Positions 63,494 through 64,000 of a stretch of 64,000 bases of DNA are shown in pieces. The DNA is taken from contig URLO01000002.1 in NCBI GenBank assembly GCA_900548625.1, forward strand, positions 35,664 to 99,663, given 5' to 3'. Each line of letters starts with the position of its first letter. Position 1 is the stretch's first letter. The translations under genes and the position numbers were made by a program. Source of the stretch: an uncultured Eubacteriales bacterium. Its GTDB lineage: Bacteria > Bacillota > Clostridia > Oscillospirales > Oscillospiraceae. The notes beneath the pieces were generated by a model, which saw only the letters and a program-made list of their open reading frames with translations, searched no databases and was not told the origin of the DNA.

Positions 63494-64000
63494 TTACTCC
63501 GCTAAGCCGTATTTGGTCTTGATCCGGTCGAGCTTCTCCAGCATCGGCTCCGCGCCAAGCCACAGGAAGATGAATGTGGCAACGGCTCGCACCAGATCGA
63601 CCGGGATGCCGGTAATGTAATAGCTAAGAATAATTTTCCAGTTGATCGTGTGCGCCCACATGAGGGCAGACGCGGGATTCATAATGCCGCCATACACGAT
63701 GGTCGAACAGATCACGCCGAAGATGCAAAGGCTCAGCCGCCCACGCCGCAGAACACCTTTGCGGTACAAGACACCTGCCAGCCAGCCGATAATCCCCATC
63801 GCGAACATCTGCCATGGCGTCCACGGGCCTTGGGAGAAGAGCATGTTGGACACCAGCATGGTCATGGCTCCGACAAGGAAGCCCGTTTCGCCTCCAAAGG
63901 CCACGCCCGCGAGAATCGTCATGGCAACGACCGGCTTAAATTCCGGCAGCATGAAGAACGCAGCGCGTCCTGCCACATTCAGCGCCACCAGAACGGCTAT
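63494..64000 (-). CDS. ECF transporter S component, CbrT-like cobalamin candidate (cut by window edge)
   Basis: The 5' end lies beyond the window; 168 residues are visible, starting IAVLVALNVAGRAAFF. It is a multi-helix membrane protein with GGETGFLVGAMTMLVSNMLF and QGPWTPWQMFAMG, blocks I recall from S components annotated as CbrT, the cobalamin-binding subunit of energy-coupling factor transporters. The C terminus is short and charged. The S component captures the vitamin and associates with shared EcfT/EcfA subunits, not present in this window. The adjacent cobalamin riboswitch supports a corrinoid substrate, although that riboswitch lies downstream of this gene. Confidence 0.7.
   Translation of the reverse strand: MAVLVALNVAGRAAFFMLPEFKPVVAMTILAGVAFGGETGFLVGAMTMLVSNMLFSQGPWTPWQMFAMGIIGWLAGVLYRKGVLRRGRLSLCIFGVICSTIVYGGIMNPASALMWAHTINWKIILSYYITGIPVDLVRAVATFIFLWLGAEPMLEKLDRIKTKYGLAE

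Overview
The window looks like chromosomal DNA of a high-GC gut Clostridia of the Oscillospiraceae type. Reasons are AAGGAGG-type ribosome binding sites, occasional GTG and TTG starts, S-layer homology (SLH) and cohesin/dockerin modules, a Firmicutes-style cobalamin riboswitch, an ECF transporter component and a lipoprotein signal. No rRNA, tRNA, CRISPR array, phage or transposase gene was seen.

Left third (1-30 kb) is mostly housekeeping. It holds the end of a cardiolipin synthase, a Nudix hydrolase, radC and uvrB. A leftward PAP2, alpha/beta hydrolase, DUF2804 and TauE group follows. Then come a TIGR04255-like protein, a MATE exporter, a histidine ammonia-lyase, mgtE with a structured leader, an AlaX-like editing protein coupled to nudC, an ABC exporter, prfC, a D-aminoacylase-like amidohydrolase and a DnaQ-like exonuclease. 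Two SLH surface proteins (24.1-27.8 kb) end this part. Intergenic spaces hold two mobile or repeated families: a 156-bp MITE-like element (9075-9230, second copy 57283-57438) and a hairpin-rich repeat of about 258 bp (8737-8994 and 12544-12801).

Middle (28-38 kb), all leftward: a LarA-like epimerase with a mannonate-oxidoreductase-like SDR, a MacB-type ABC ATPase plus coiled-coil FtsX permease, and a TetR regulator followed by two phospholipase-D/cardiolipin synthase proteins.

Right part (38.4-64 kb) is the main interest. About 25 kb reads leftward. It begins with an ECF S component of the B12-transporter type (cut by the window edge), then a promoter, a cobalamin riboswitch and an intrinsic terminator. 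After these come a tiny DUF2292 protein, a giant dockerin protein, a two-cohesin/dockerin adaptor, a cohesin-SLH anchor, a cohesin-transmembrane anchor, a large DUF4430 protein, MoxR, DUF58, a transglutaminase-like membrane protein, a PQQ-propeller/dockerin giant and an alpha6/alpha6-toroid lipoprotein. A strong terminator closes the unit. DUF4430 and the alpha6/alpha6 toroid are the two folds that make up animal intrinsic factor and transcobalamin. I infer a cohesin/dockerin-assembled surface complex for corrinoid capture feeding the ECF transporter. No glycoside hydrolase is present. Two members are damaged here: the giant dockerin gene by the MITE, and the SLH anchor by a one-base frameshift.
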